From Paenibacillus gyeongsangnamensis (lineage in GTDB: Bacteria; Bacillota; Bacilli; Paenibacillales; NBRC-103111), in contig NZ_JAQAGZ010000032.1 in NCBI RefSeq assembly GCF_027533625.1, positions 1 through 64,000 of the forward strand: DNA of 64,000 nt. Reading direction: 5' to 3'. Shown here piece by piece: positions 24,883 through 34,172 of the stretch. Under the pieces are notes generated by a model. It had not been told where the DNA came from. It saw nothing but the letters and a program-made list of their open reading frames with translations, and searched no databases. How positions within the stretch are numbered: the first letter of the stretch is position 1; each line of letters opens with the position of its first letter. The translations under genes were made by a program, and so were the position numbers.

Positions 24883-25698
24883 TTAGACCGATGCGCCGCC
24901 TCTCCTAAACTCCATTCCGGCAATGACCGGATAATGATCGGAGGGATAACGGCCCTGAATACGGCTGCGGTCAATCCGGACTTCCGCAATGTGAAGCTCC
25001 GGTGTAGCGAAAATATAATCGATCGGCTCCCCTTCGGCCCCTCCTTGGAAGCTGTGAGCCGACAGGCCGATATCGCCCTGCAGCGCCGTATAAGCATCCG
25101 TCAGCATCTTCGGTTCTGTCTCTGCCGCATCCGTCTCGCCCCGCAGGAACCGGATCGGATCGTCTCCGGGGTGGCTGTTGAAATCGCCTGTCAGCAGAAC
25201 GGCGATCCCGTGCCGCTCCCGCAAGCTCTTGATGGCGCGTTTAATCATTCGCGCGCCTTCACTTCGGGCTCTCTGCCCGATATGGTCCAAATGCGTATTG
25301 AACACTGCCAGCTCTAGCCCCGTCTCCAGGTGAATGAACCGCGCCCAAGTGCAAATCCGGGGGAGATTGCTGTCCCAGCTCTTCGAGCCCGGTGTATCCG
25401 GCTGCTCCGAAAGCCAGAACGTCCCCGTCTCCGCCAATTGAAGCTCCCGCTTCTTATAAAAAATCGCGCAGTGCTCGTTCTCCTGCCCGCCGAGGCGGCC
25501 GGTTCCCGTCCAGGCGTAATCGTCCAGCCACTCCGCCAGCGGAATCAGCATCGAATAAAACCCTTCCTGCGTTCCAACGACCAGAGGGTCATGCTCCCGG
25601 ATCATCGCAGCGACGGCATCGATCCGGTAAGACCACTGATTCGGACCGTCGCCGAGGTTATCGTACCGCAAATTAAACGTCATAGCCTGAAACCGCAT
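24883..25698 (-). CDS. Endonuclease/exonuclease/phosphatase-family hydrolase
   Basis: 271 residues with the complete EEP active-site set: MTFNLRYDN, VGTQEGF (metal-binding Glu), NTHLDHIG, LTGDFNSHP and SDHYPVIAG. The single-domain short form without signal peptide resembles cytoplasmic phosphodiesterase/phosphatases rather than nucleases. GAGGTGG precedes the ATG at 25698; the preceding gene ends at 25710, so spacing is 11 nt and translation is likely coupled. In this sugar operon it may remove a phosphate or phosphodiester from the substrate (inference). Confidence 0.85.
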   Translation of the reverse strand: MRFQAMTFNLRYDNLGDGPNQWSYRIDAVAAMIREHDPLVVGTQEGFYSMLIPLAEWLDDYAWTGTGRLGGQENEHCAIFYKKRELQLAETGTFWLSEQPDTPGSKSWDSNLPRICTWARFIHLETGLELAVFNTHLDHIGQRARSEGARMIKRAIKSLRERHGIAVLLTGDFNSHPGDDPIRFLRGETDAAETEPKMLTDAYTALQGDIGLSAHSFQGGAEGEPIDYIFATPELHIAEVRIDRSRIQGRYPSDHYPVIAGMEFRRGGASV

Positions 25699-25709
25699 GG
25701 TGCGCCACC

Positions 25710-27011
25710 TCAACCTTCCTCCGAAAGTCGTTCAAAATAAAGCGGGTTCGTGAGCGCAGCCAACAGCATCTCGCCGGCCTCCTCAAAATACCGCCAAATC
25801 TCCACCCGGAGAAACAGCCGGCCTTCGGAGGCTTCCTTCCACTCCAGACTTCCTTCATAAGCAACGACGGTTTCCCTCTCCACGCCCCGGTCGCTGATCA
25901 GCAGCACCCGGTCGCCGGAATGCAGGTCTTCCGCGCGTACAAGCACCTCCCGCTGCTTCGCGGCAAGAGGTACGACGTCGCCCATCCGGTACGCTTCGCA
26001 GCCTAGCTCCGAGAACGGCCCGTCCGGCGCGTACGTGATGAGCACATGACCCCGATCGATCCCCGCCAGGATGCTCTCCACCGTCTTGGATTCCGCCCAT
26101 ACCCAAGTGCACGGCATGGCATGCTTCACGAACGGATCCGGCCGGTGCACGTCGCTGCCGCCGACTGCCGCAAGCCGCCTTCCGGCCGCAAGCTGCTCCT
26201 GCCACCAAGCCAGCGTCCTGGCATTGCGCGCAGACCAAGGGCCGTTCCAAATCTCCACCCAGTCGTGCTCCACGGAAAAGCCCCACTCCCATGGGCACCA
26301 GTCGCAATGCGGGTGATTGAGCACAATCTTGGCTCCCCGGCTGCGGGCCGTCCGCAGCTTCTCCTCCACATCCGCCTGCCCGCTCACGCGAAAATCGTCC
26401 ATCGGATCCGTCACCCCGAGGAAATTGCTGTGCCCGAAATTCGTCGTGAACTCCGTTCCCGGAATCATCAGAACGTTCGTATGGCGCGGGTAGGCCAAAT
26501 TTTGACTGATCGTGTTATGGTCCGTCATGGCGATAAAGTCGCACCCGAGCGATTCCATAATCGCTGCGTTTTCCTCCAGGGTGAACGAACCGTCGCTGTG
26601 CTCGCTGTGCGTATGCAGATCCCCCTTCAGCCAGCGGGGGGTCTTGTAAATAAACTCGATCGTCACCGTCACGAGGCAGCCTTCTTCCGGAACCTTATAG
26701 GCGTTGTGCAGCACAGCCCAACCGCCAGGCTCCAAGGGTCCCGGCATATAGCCAGGGGTCGCCGCATGGCGCGCCATCCGGAATTCGCTGCGGGCTCCGC
26801 CGCTCCAGCCCCGAACCCGGGACCCGTCCCGGATACCCAGGTCGATCACCGCCTTCGTCTCTCCGTGCGATACGAATTCATAGGCTACATGAATCTCTTC
26901 CACGCCTTCCGGCATCTCGAACGGCAGCTCCACATAACCGCTCTGCTCTTCCTTCTTGATCTGCCTCGTATATACGGCGGTTGACCTCCGCCGCTCCGTG
27001 TTTTTAGCCAT
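25710..27011 (-). CDS. PHP-domain metal-dependent hydrolase (CehA/McbA-like)
   Basis: 433 residues. An N-terminal beta domain (about 1-130) is followed by a PHP domain: LKGDLHTHSEHSDG (His-x-His), IAMTDHNT, PGTEFTTNFGHSNF, LNHPHCDWCPWEWG and GGSDVHRPDPF supply the metal ligands. A further C-terminal strand region follows. PHP enzymes hydrolyse phosphoesters or esters with two or three metals. ATG 27011 has AAGGAGGAGAA upstream. Fourth enzyme/transport partner in the operon, between the permeases and the EEP hydrolase. Confidence 0.85.
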   Translation of the reverse strand: MAKNTERRRSTAVYTRQIKKEEQSGYVELPFEMPEGVEEIHVAYEFVSHGETKAVIDLGIRDGSRVRGWSGGARSEFRMARHAATPGYMPGPLEPGGWAVLHNAYKVPEEGCLVTVTIEFIYKTPRWLKGDLHTHSEHSDGSFTLEENAAIMESLGCDFIAMTDHNTISQNLAYPRHTNVLMIPGTEFTTNFGHSNFLGVTDPMDDFRVSGQADVEEKLRTARSRGAKIVLNHPHCDWCPWEWGFSVEHDWVEIWNGPWSARNARTLAWWQEQLAAGRRLAAVGGSDVHRPDPFVKHAMPCTWVWAESKTVESILAGIDRGHVLITYAPDGPFSELGCEAYRMGDVVPLAAKQREVLVRAEDLHSGDRVLLISDRGVERETVVAYEGSLEWKEASEGRLFLRVEIWRYFEEAGEMLLAALTNPLYFERLSEEG

Positions 27012-27051
27012 GTTCTTCTCCTCCTTCACCGCAGGGCTTATCCGCTATCCG

Positions 27052-27918
27052 CTATTCCTTGTTCGCCCCGACGAAAATGCCTTTCACAAAATATTTCTGC
27101 ACATACGGATAAATGAGGATCAGCGGCACGAGCGCAATGACGATTCCCGCCATCCGGACGTTCGTCGTGATCATAAAATTGCTGGACGTCGCATCCGTAT
27201 CGACGATCAGCGACTTCAACGCGATTTGCAGCGTGAATTTGGCATGGTCATTAATATACAGCAGCGCCGGCGTGAACTGATTCCAGCGGCTGACGAACTC
27301 GAACAGCGTCACGGTGGCAAGCCCCGCCTTCGCGAGCGGCAAATAAATCATGGCAAAGATCCGCAGGTCACCGGCGCCGTCCATCCGGGCGGATTCAGAC
27401 ATTTCATAAGGAACGCTCAAGAAGAAATTGCGCATGAGCAGTACGCTGAACCCGGACACAAGTCCGGATAGAATCAATGCGCTTAACGTATTGAGCAGCC
27501 CGAGCTCTTTGTTTACAACGTACAGCGGAATCATGATCGCCTCGCCCGGCACCATCATCGTGACGAGGATCATCGAGATCATGAGCTTTTTTCCCGGCAG
27601 CCCCTGCTGTACGAGCACGTAACCGGCCATGGAGCAGAGCAGCACATGACCTGCGGTTCCAATCAAGGTCACCGTCACGTTATTGGCGAACGGCACATAC
27701 AGCTGCATCCGGTTCCATACGGTCGTAAAGCCCTCCACGCTGAATTCTTTGGGCCAGAGCACGATACCGGGCTGCATCGAAGCGAAGTTGCTGGAGAAGG
27801 CCAGCGCCAACGTGTTGAGGAAAGGAATCATCATCGTGGCAATCAGCGCGAGCAGGAAGATCGTATTGATGGCGTCGAAGACGCGGCTTTGCCAGCTCGT
27901 ATGTTTTAATGAAGTCAA
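27052..27918 (-). CDS. Sugar ABC transporter permease (LplC/MalG-type)
   Basis: 288 residues with six hydrophobic helices and the EAA loop in EMSESARMDGAGDLRIFAMIYLPLAKAG, the contact to the ATPase. The C-terminal YVQKYFVKGIFVGANKE ending is typical of the LplC group. It pairs with the permease ending at 27925, six bases upstream. No ATPase is encoded in the operon, as is common where a shared MsmX-type ATPase serves several importers. Confidence 0.93.
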   Translation of the reverse strand: MTSLKHTSWQSRVFDAINTIFLLALIATMMIPFLNTLALAFSSNFASMQPGIVLWPKEFSVEGFTTVWNRMQLYVPFANNVTVTLIGTAGHVLLCSMAGYVLVQQGLPGKKLMISMILVTMMVPGEAIMIPLYVVNKELGLLNTLSALILSGLVSGFSVLLMRNFFLSVPYEMSESARMDGAGDLRIFAMIYLPLAKAGLATVTLFEFVSRWNQFTPALLYINDHAKFTLQIALKSLIVDTDATSSNFMITTNVRMAGIVIALVPLILIYPYVQKYFVKGIFVGANKE

Positions 27919-27924
27919 CCCCGC

Positions 27925-28800
27925 TCACCCCTCGTCATATCGGATCGCAGCACGCGTAATCACCGTCAGCAGCAGCGTCGCCGCAATGATGATGAAGCCC
28001 GCCGCCGAAGCCGTTCCGATTTTAAATTCCAGAATCCCTTTCTGGTACGTATACATCATGATGACATCGACCTTCTTTGCAATCGCTCCGTTGCGCATGA
28101 CGACGATCTGGTCGAACATCCGGAGTACGCCGAGCATACTCAGCATGACGACCACCTTCATCGTCGAGACCAGCTGAGGCAGCGTCACATACCGCACCTG
28201 CTGCCAGCGGCTCGCTCCGTCGATCCGCGCCGCCTCATACAGGGACGGATTGATCGCCACAATCGCAGCCAAATAAAGAATGCAGGTAAAGCCCATCTCC
28301 TTCCACACGGCTGTGCCTACCATGACCGAACGGGCGTAGCTTTCCGTAGCCATGAAGCTGATCGGCTTCGCGGCTCCGAACGCCTTCAGCAGTTGGTTTA
28401 CGATGCCGGTATCCGGCGAAAGCATGAGGATCCACATCCCGCCTACGACGACCCAAGAAAATAGATGAGGCAAGTAGACAATCATTTGGGTCAGCTTCTT
28501 GTACCATACGGAAGCCACCTCGTTCAGCGACAAGGCGAGCACGATCGGCATGACGAACCCGACCAGCAGCGTGCCGCCGCCGATGACCAGCGTGTTCTGA
28601 AACACGTCCCAGAATGCGGGATCGCGCAGCACCGTCATGTAATTCTCGAAGCCGACGAACGGACGGGTGCCGATCAGACGAAAGTTTTGAAAGCTGATGA
28701 CGAGTCCCCGCACAAGCGGGTAGTAAGAGAAAAGAAAGAAATAAGCCATCACGGGCAGCATCATCAGGTACAGCATTTTAAATTTCCATACAGCCTTCAC
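27925..28800 (-). CDS. Sugar ABC transporter permease (LplB/MalF-type)
   Basis: 291 residues, six helices, EAA loop in SLYEAARIDGASRWQQVRYVTLPQL. The TQMIVYLPHLFSWVVVGGMWI block is characteristic of LplB-type permeases for oligosaccharides. It is co-transcribed with the binding protein upstream (74-nt gap) and LplC-type permease downstream. Confidence 0.93.
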   Translation of the reverse strand: MKAVWKFKMLYLMMLPVMAYFFLFSYYPLVRGLVISFQNFRLIGTRPFVGFENYMTVLRDPAFWDVFQNTLVIGGGTLLVGFVMPIVLALSLNEVASVWYKKLTQMIVYLPHLFSWVVVGGMWILMLSPDTGIVNQLLKAFGAAKPISFMATESYARSVMVGTAVWKEMGFTCILYLAAIVAINPSLYEAARIDGASRWQQVRYVTLPQLVSTMKVVVMLSMLGVLRMFDQIVVMRNGAIAKKVDVIMMYTYQKGILEFKIGTASAAGFIIIAATLLLTVITRAAIRYDEG

Positions 28801-28874
28801 ATCATGTCCCCCCTACGAGCGCGTCTAAAGCAAAATAGGAAGGGAGTATGCGGACATACTCCCTCTCCGTAGCA

Positions 28875-30305
28875 TTAGTCGATCAGCTTGGCGGCTTTCA
28901 GCTGCTCGCGCATTTTCTTCACGGCATCCGCCGCAGGCATTTGACCCATAATGGCTTTGAAGGAATACTCGTTGATGATTTTTTCCGCGTCCGACCATTT
29001 CGGCGGCGTCAGCTCCAGCGATCCGTATTTCATAACGAGGTCCTGCGCTTCCTGCACGCCCGGGAGCTTGCCGAACGGCGCCGGAACGTTCTTGTTGTAC
29101 CAGAACGGCACGCCGTGATCCATGCCGTGCTCTTTGCCTGTCTTGGTCAGCTCGTATTTACCGTCCTTCTCGGTGTAATCGTTGTCCTTGATGCCCAGGC
29201 TTCCCAGCATAATGCCGTCCTTGGAATGCCACCATTCGATGAATTCAAAGGCCGTCTTCGGATGCTCGGCGTTCACCGGAATGACCCATACATCCGGATC
29301 GCCTCGCCGCAGCATGTAGCCGCCGTTCGGCGTGACGACGCCCGGCAGTCCTTTCGCTTGGAACGTCGTGTTCGGATCCTGCTCTTTGCGCGTATTGTTC
29401 AGCATGCCGACCCACGCATCCCAATAGGTGATCATGCCGACCCGGTCCGTAAGGAACAGGTTGCGCATTTTGCCTGTATCGTTCGTTGCGAAGTTCGGGT
29501 CGAGAATCCCTTCCTTATAGAGCTTGTTCAGCCATTCGTAGACCGGAATCGCCGCGTCCGTGGAATACGGCACGTCCAGCTTCCCGTCCTTCTCCACGTA
29601 GCGCTGCTTCAGGCCCGCCGCGCTGAAGAAGCCTTGAAGCTCATACATGCCCGCCGTGCTAAGACCGTACGTATCCTTTTTGCCGTTGCCGTCGGGATCC
29701 TGCTCGGTAAATGCCTTGAGCACGTTGTAGTAATCGTCAAGCGTCTTGGGCTCCGGCAAATTCAGCTTTTTCAACCAATCCGCCCGTACGATCGGCATTG
29801 TGCCGCCCTGAAACTTCGTGAATACGCCGTAAATTTTGCCGTCCTTCGTCTTCACCTGATCCCATTCCTGGGTCGGCAGCACGTTCGGGTCGGAGAGCGT
29901 TTTGGAAGCTTTCACCTGATCCGTCAGCGGAGTAAGAATGCCTTGATCGATGAGCTTGTTCATCGTCTCTTTGCTGACCTGCAGCAGGTCATATTTCTCG
30001 CCGGACGCCATGGCGGCCATCAGCTTTTGGTCGTAATCGGAGGCCGGTTTTTCCAGCTTCGCCTTAATCCCCGTCAGCCGCTCGATCTCCTTCTCGAACA
30101 AGGTGTTCTCCTCCGGAGTCTTGCCCCCGATAACGCCGGACATGATCCGCAGCGTGCGCTCTTCTTTCTTATCCGGCGCTTGTGGGGCCTGCGCGCCGGC
30201 ATCCTTTCCAGCGCCTGACGAGGAACAGCCGGCAAGCGCGGCTCCAAGCAGGGAGAGGGCCATCCAGGAGCTTACGATTTTTTTGTGTTTAGACAGGTTT
30301 GACAT
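28875..30305 (-). CDS. Sugar ABC transporter binding lipoprotein
   Basis: 476 residues. Signal peptide with lipobox LAGCSSS (cleavage before Cys about residue 26), then a family 1 extracellular solute-binding fold (IYGVFTKFQGGTMPIVRADWLKKL; AFEFIEWWHSKDGIMLGSLGI). It captures an oligosaccharide outside the cell for the two permeases. Two ATGs lie after AGGAGG; the one at 30305 has proper spacing. First structural gene after the LacI regulator. Confidence 0.92.
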   Translation of the reverse strand: MSNLSKHKKIVSSWMALSLLGAALAGCSSSGAGKDAGAQAPQAPDKKEERTLRIMSGVIGGKTPEENTLFEKEIERLTGIKAKLEKPASDYDQKLMAAMASGEKYDLLQVSKETMNKLIDQGILTPLTDQVKASKTLSDPNVLPTQEWDQVKTKDGKIYGVFTKFQGGTMPIVRADWLKKLNLPEPKTLDDYYNVLKAFTEQDPDGNGKKDTYGLSTAGMYELQGFFSAAGLKQRYVEKDGKLDVPYSTDAAIPVYEWLNKLYKEGILDPNFATNDTGKMRNLFLTDRVGMITYWDAWVGMLNNTRKEQDPNTTFQAKGLPGVVTPNGGYMLRRGDPDVWVIPVNAEHPKTAFEFIEWWHSKDGIMLGSLGIKDNDYTEKDGKYELTKTGKEHGMDHGVPFWYNKNVPAPFGKLPGVQEAQDLVMKYGSLELTPPKWSDAEKIINEYSFKAIMGQMPAADAVKKMREQLKAAKLID

Positions 30306-30461
30306 GTTCATCCTCCTATGGGTTCTTGTGTTTGCGATCCTTCCAATTCGGTCGAATTAGCCGTCGGTTCTTCAGCATTGCTCAGAATTATCAGCTTCCC
30401 AAATCATCGTCCTCGAAGCCCGTAAGCCCCGCCTGGAGCCACCTCCTCCGCCATGTCCGGT

Positions 30462-31472
30462 TTATATGGACTTGCAGGATTCCCTAAATACAAGCGCTGC
30501 GTCGATAATCGTTTGTTTCACCACTTCGGGTCTCGCCATCTTCTCCACCAGCAGCCTGGCCGCTTCCGCTCCCAGCTTATCGGCCGACAGCTCGACGGAG
30601 GTCAGTCTCGGCGTCGTTTCCTGGGCTAACGTCGCATCGTTGCTCAGCGCAATCACGGACAGCCTGTCCGGCACGGCGATGCCCATCTCTCTGGCGGCTC
30701 GGAGCACCCCCACCGCTGCGCGATCCGTATCCGTGATGACGGCGGTGTAGTTCATTTTGCCGTAAGTGTTCATCATGGAACGATAACCGTAATCGATCTG
30801 ACTGGCATAAAGCTTGCGGGAGTAATGGAGAATCTGCTCCTCGGCAAGCACGAGGCCCTGCTGCAGGTAAGCGTCGGCCAGTCCCCGCTTCCGGTCGAGC
30901 GCCACCGTCATGTCGGAGGAAGCGTTCAGGAACAAGACGGAACGATGTCCCAGCTTAAGCAAATATTCGCCGACTTGATAAGCCGCCTCCGTATTGTTGT
31001 TATCCACGAAGCTGACGGCGTCGTCCAACGGATCCGGCCGGCCGACAAGCACCAGCGGGATTCCCATCTGCTGCAGACGCGCAATCCTCGGATCATCCTT
31101 GCGCGGATTCAGCATGATGACGCCGTCGACGGGATCCAGGGAGAACTGCGTCGGATCGTCATGCTCCGGTAGCGTATCAAGCAGCAGCCGGTAGCCGTGG
31201 GCCGAGCATTCCTTGATGACGCCGCTGATCATTTGCGTCTCGAAGGCGGACATGCGACCGTCCTTCGACAGCGGCATCTTCAGCCCCGCGATCATCGTCT
31301 TCTTGATCGCCAGGCTTCGGGCAACGTGGTTGGGGAAATACCCCAGCTCCTTGGCGACCGACAGTACGCGCTCCGTTACTTCCTGGCTGATCGGCCTTTT
31401 CTTGCTGAATACACTGGATACGGTGCCCTTGGACACCCCCGCCAGTTTTGCCACGTCATCGATCGTTGCCAT
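30462..31472 (-). CDS. LacI-family regulator of the GH38-like operon
   Basis: 336 residues: HTH TIDDVAKLAGVSKGTVSSVF and hinge YFPNHVARSLA, then a periplasmic-binding-protein-like sensor domain (PVDGVIMLNPR; VDNNNTEAAYQVGEYL; ALSNDATLAQETTPRLTSVEL). It heads the operon on the minus strand; no terminator is seen in the 156-nt gap to the binding-protein gene. Two near-perfect 20-bp palindromes lie between its promoter and start, so it probably represses itself and the operon until an imported sugar binds. Confidence 0.93.
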   Translation of the reverse strand: MATIDDVAKLAGVSKGTVSSVFSKKRPISQEVTERVLSVAKELGYFPNHVARSLAIKKTMIAGLKMPLSKDGRMSAFETQMISGVIKECSAHGYRLLLDTLPEHDDPTQFSLDPVDGVIMLNPRKDDPRIARLQQMGIPLVLVGRPDPLDDAVSFVDNNNTEAAYQVGEYLLKLGHRSVLFLNASSDMTVALDRKRGLADAYLQQGLVLAEEQILHYSRKLYASQIDYGYRSMMNTYGKMNYTAVITDTDRAAVGVLRAAREMGIAVPDRLSVIALSNDATLAQETTPRLTSVELSADKLGAEAARLLVEKMARPEVVKQTIIDAALVFRESCKSI

Positions 31473-31517
31473 GTTGTTCCGGTTCTCTCCTTCGTTCTCT
31501 TCAGAACAAGACTATGA

Positions 31518-31599
31518 TCGTTAAACCGGTTTAATGATTATCGAAAAAAATCCTTATCATTCGTTAAACCGGTTTAACGATGTTTACGTGGTCATTATA
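31518..31599 (-). promoter_or_regulatory. LacI operators O1/O2 and promoter -10
   Basis: TCGTTAAACCGGTTTAACGA at 31561-31580 is a perfect palindrome with the central CCGG usual for LacI-type sites. A second copy with one half changed (…TTTAATGA) is at 31518-31537, 43 bp away, about four helical turns. TATAAT (minus, 31599-31594) lies just upstream, so both sites are downstream of the promoter. Confidence 0.85.
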
Positions 31600-31975
31600 C
31601 TAACCAAGCCGTCCGGCAAACCACCGTTTTGCGTTAACTGGATATGAAGATTACGTAAAGAAGCCCCCGCAGCGACTGCAAGCGTTGCGAGGACTTCATG
31701 GTTAACAAGCTTGCGCGCAGCGAATGCATAGGCTGCTCTCTATGGCTGCGAGCCGTAAAGCCGGTTCCCTGCAGTTCATGCTTGTGGAGCAAGTAGGCGG
31801 AGCGCCAGCTCCCACAGCATATAGGAAGCGTCGTTGGGAGCCGAACCGCATACACAGGTCATTCCGTCAGGCGCAGAGCCGCAGCCGGATTTATCCAATA
31901 AGCCAAAAACTTTCCTCCAGCCTCCATTCAAACGCATACATCCCGTCTTTTCTCATTCCTGCGCTATGATGCTTG
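31600..31975. other. About 375 bp without a supportable gene
   Basis: Only short frames without ribosome sites occur (for example a 73-codon minus frame at 31634-31855). The region separates the LacI operon from the MarR unit (divergent) and probably holds gene remains; I could not name any. Confidence 0.5.
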
Positions 31976-31977
31976 CT

Positions 31978-32046
31978 TTGACAATTCCAGGGGAGCGATA
32001 GTACACTATTTTAATTCAATCGCTAAATAGTTCAAAGACTGAATTA
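31978..32046 (+). promoter_or_regulatory. MarR promoter and dyad operator
   Basis: TTGACA (31978-31983), 18-bp spacer, TACACT (32002-32007). Just downstream TTAATTCA (32011) and TGAATTA (32040) form an inverted repeat with TAAATAGTT between, placed where an autorepressor would block transcription. Confidence 0.6.
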
Positions 32047-32077
32047 TTTAATGCTAAATCATGAAGGAGGATGGAGG

Positions 32078-32506
32078 GTGCTGGAACCCCGCGCTTCATC
32101 GGAATTGGAGAGACGAACCCGGATGATCTTCCGGAGATGGCAGAACGGCATGGCCGCCAAGCTGAAAACCGAGCTGACGACCGCCCAGTTCTACTTGCTG
32201 GAGGCGGTTCGCGACAATAAGCTGAACTGCACGGTTCTCGCCGATACGCTGCAAATCACGCTGCCCGCAGTCACCAATCTTGCCAACAAGCTGGTGGCGG
32301 GAGGCTATATCGAGCGGGTCCCGGCCGATTCGGACCGCCGCGTCATTCATCTCCGCATAACGGAGCAGGGCCTGAAGGCGCTCCAGGAGCTGGACCGGCA
32401 GGCGGCGCAAATGGCGGGCGAGCTGTGGTCGGCGCTGACGCCGGACGAGACGGAGCAGTTGAACCGGCTGCTGGGTAAAGCGCTGGAAGCGCCTCTCCGG
32501 CAGTAA
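32078..32506 (+). CDS. MarR-family regulator
   Basis: 142 residues from the GTG at 32078, which has AAGGAGG seven bases upstream (an ATG at 32051 lies before that site and is less likely). The winged helix is typical: LTTAQFYLLEAVRDN, CTVLADTLQITLPAVTNLANKLVAGGYIERVPADSDRRVIHLRIT. It is followed 99 nt later by an EmrB/QacA-type exporter, the usual MarR target, and has a dyad at its own promoter. Confidence 0.9.
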   Translation: MLEPRASSELERRTRMIFRRWQNGMAAKLKTELTTAQFYLLEAVRDNKLNCTVLADTLQITLPAVTNLANKLVAGGYIERVPADSDRRVIHLRITEQGLKALQELDRQAAQMAGELWSALTPDETEQLNRLLGKALEAPLRQ

Positions 32507-32605
32507 GAGCCGCTTCCTGCCGGATACGCATCCATAAGATCGGCGTCCGCTCAGCCCCGGCAGGATATCTAACGCCGCGTTATATTAAGAAGGAGGATCA
32601 CACAT

Positions 32606-34081
32606 TTGTCAGCCAAAGAGCAAACGACCGTACCGTTCTGGCCGGTCATGATCGCGTTATTTTTCGGGTCTTTCCTGGCGATTCTCGGCATTAGCACGAT
32701 CAATGTCGCCCTGCCTGTGCTGATGAAGGATTTCAACGCCGGACTGGATACCGTCCAATGGACCTTGACCGGCTTTATGCTGGCTACGGGCGTCATCGCC
32801 CCGGTCACCGGGTATTTGGGCGACCGCTTCAGCACCAAATACTTATACGTCGGCGCCCTGGTTGGCTTCACGCTGACTTCGGCCCTCTGCGCCTTCGCCT
32901 GGAACATCGAGTCGTTGATCGCGTTCCGCGTGCTGCAGGGCTTATTCAGCGGAATGGTCATGCCGTCAACCATGACGATCATTTACCAAGTCATCCCCCG
33001 GGAGCGGCAGGCGTTCGCGCTCAGCATGTGGAGTCTCGCCACGATGCTGGCCCCGGCCTTCGGGCCGACGCTGGCCGGTTGGCTCATCCAAACGTTTAAT
33101 TGGGAATGGCTGTTCCTGATGAACATCCCTTTCGGCATCGCGGCCATTGCCGTCTCCTTGAAGCAAGTCCCTTTCTACAAGGTCGCCGCCGTCAAAACAT
33201 TCGATACGCCGGGCTTGATTACCGTAGTTGTGTGCAGCACTACGCTCTTGATCGCTTTCAGCGAAGCGCACGCGTGGGGCTGGACCTCCTGGAAAATCGT
33301 GTCGCTGATCGCTCTCGGTCTTGCAGCGCTGATCCTGTTCATCCGCAGAGAACTGACGGTGCCTCAGCCGCTGCTCAATCTGCGTGTGTTCCGGTACGGC
33401 AAATATACGTACAGTCTGATCCTGGCCGTCGTCATTACGATCAGCTTATATTCCGGCACGTACCTGACCCCGGTTTACCTGCAAAATATTCAGCACGCCA
33501 GCGCGCTGGACACCGGTCTCATCCTGCTCCCCGCATCGCTCGCGATGGCCGTGTTCATGCCGATCACCGGCAAGCTGTACGCCCGTGTCGGTCCGGTCTG
33601 GCTGATCGCCGCCGGCGTGCTGCTGATCGCCGTCGGCACGCTCGCCATGGGTCAGCTGCGTGTGGATACGCCGCACCTCTATGTCGTGCTTTGGATGACC
33701 GTCCGGAACATCGGCATCTCGCTTTCCACGATGCCTGCAACCAATGCGGGCATGGAGATCATCCCGCGGGAGCTGACCGGTCATGCCTCCTCAGTGAACA
33801 ACTGGATTCGCCAAGGGTTCGGCTCGTTCTCGATCGGGATGTTCACATCGCTCCTCTCGGCCCGGATGGCGGTTCACTCGGCGGAACTGTCCCGGCAGGC
33901 CGGCGAGGGCGCGAGCCCGGGGGATGTGCAAGCTCACGCCTTCACCTCCAGCGTAAACGACGTCTACCTCGCCGCCACGATCATCGTCCTGATCGGCATG
34001 CCTCTGGCCTGGACTCTGCGCCCTTCGCGCGGCGGCAAGCCGCAGCCTGCGAAGCAAGCCGGCACGCTGCAGAAGGCTTAA
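32606..34081 (+). CDS. MFS drug exporter, DHA2 (EmrB/QacA) type
   Basis: 491 residues with about 14 hydrophobic helices. It carries WTLTGFMLATGVIAPVTGYLGDRF (DHA2 motif D1/A) and the antiporter motif C-like region MLAPAFGPTLAGWLI. It is expected to expel hydrophobic drugs using the proton gradient. Start is TTG at 32606 with AAGGAGGATC upstream; no better start exists. It is linked to the MarR gene and closed by a terminator at 34105-34160. Confidence 0.9.
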   Translation: MSAKEQTTVPFWPVMIALFFGSFLAILGISTINVALPVLMKDFNAGLDTVQWTLTGFMLATGVIAPVTGYLGDRFSTKYLYVGALVGFTLTSALCAFAWNIESLIAFRVLQGLFSGMVMPSTMTIIYQVIPRERQAFALSMWSLATMLAPAFGPTLAGWLIQTFNWEWLFLMNIPFGIAAIAVSLKQVPFYKVAAVKTFDTPGLITVVVCSTTLLIAFSEAHAWGWTSWKIVSLIALGLAALILFIRRELTVPQPLLNLRVFRYGKYTYSLILAVVITISLYSGTYLTPVYLQNIQHASALDTGLILLPASLAMAVFMPITGKLYARVGPVWLIAAGVLLIAVGTLAMGQLRVDTPHLYVVLWMTVRNIGISLSTMPATNAGMEIIPRELTGHASSVNNWIRQGFGSFSIGMFTSLLSARMAVHSAELSRQAGEGASPGDVQAHAFTSSVNDVYLAATIIVLIGMPLAWTLRPSRGGKPQPAKQAGTLQKA

Positions 34082-34104
34082 TCCACCCGCGTGGAACAAA
34101 ACAA

Positions 34105-34160
34105 AAAGGAAGCAAACCGGTCGGCTGTATATTCAGCCTTCCCGGTATGCTTCCTTTTTT
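34105..34160. terminator. Bidirectional terminator
   Basis: AAAAAGGAAGCA...TGCTTCCTTTTTT with inner ACCGG/CCGGT and GCTG/CAGC stems; shared by the exporter and the convergent YpmS-like gene. Confidence 0.85.
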
Positions 34161-34172
34161 GGCGATGCCGTC

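Noticed and set aside
31634..31855. 73-codon minus ORF in the LacI/MarR gap
   Set aside because: No ribosome site, no recognisable motif, unusual residue composition.
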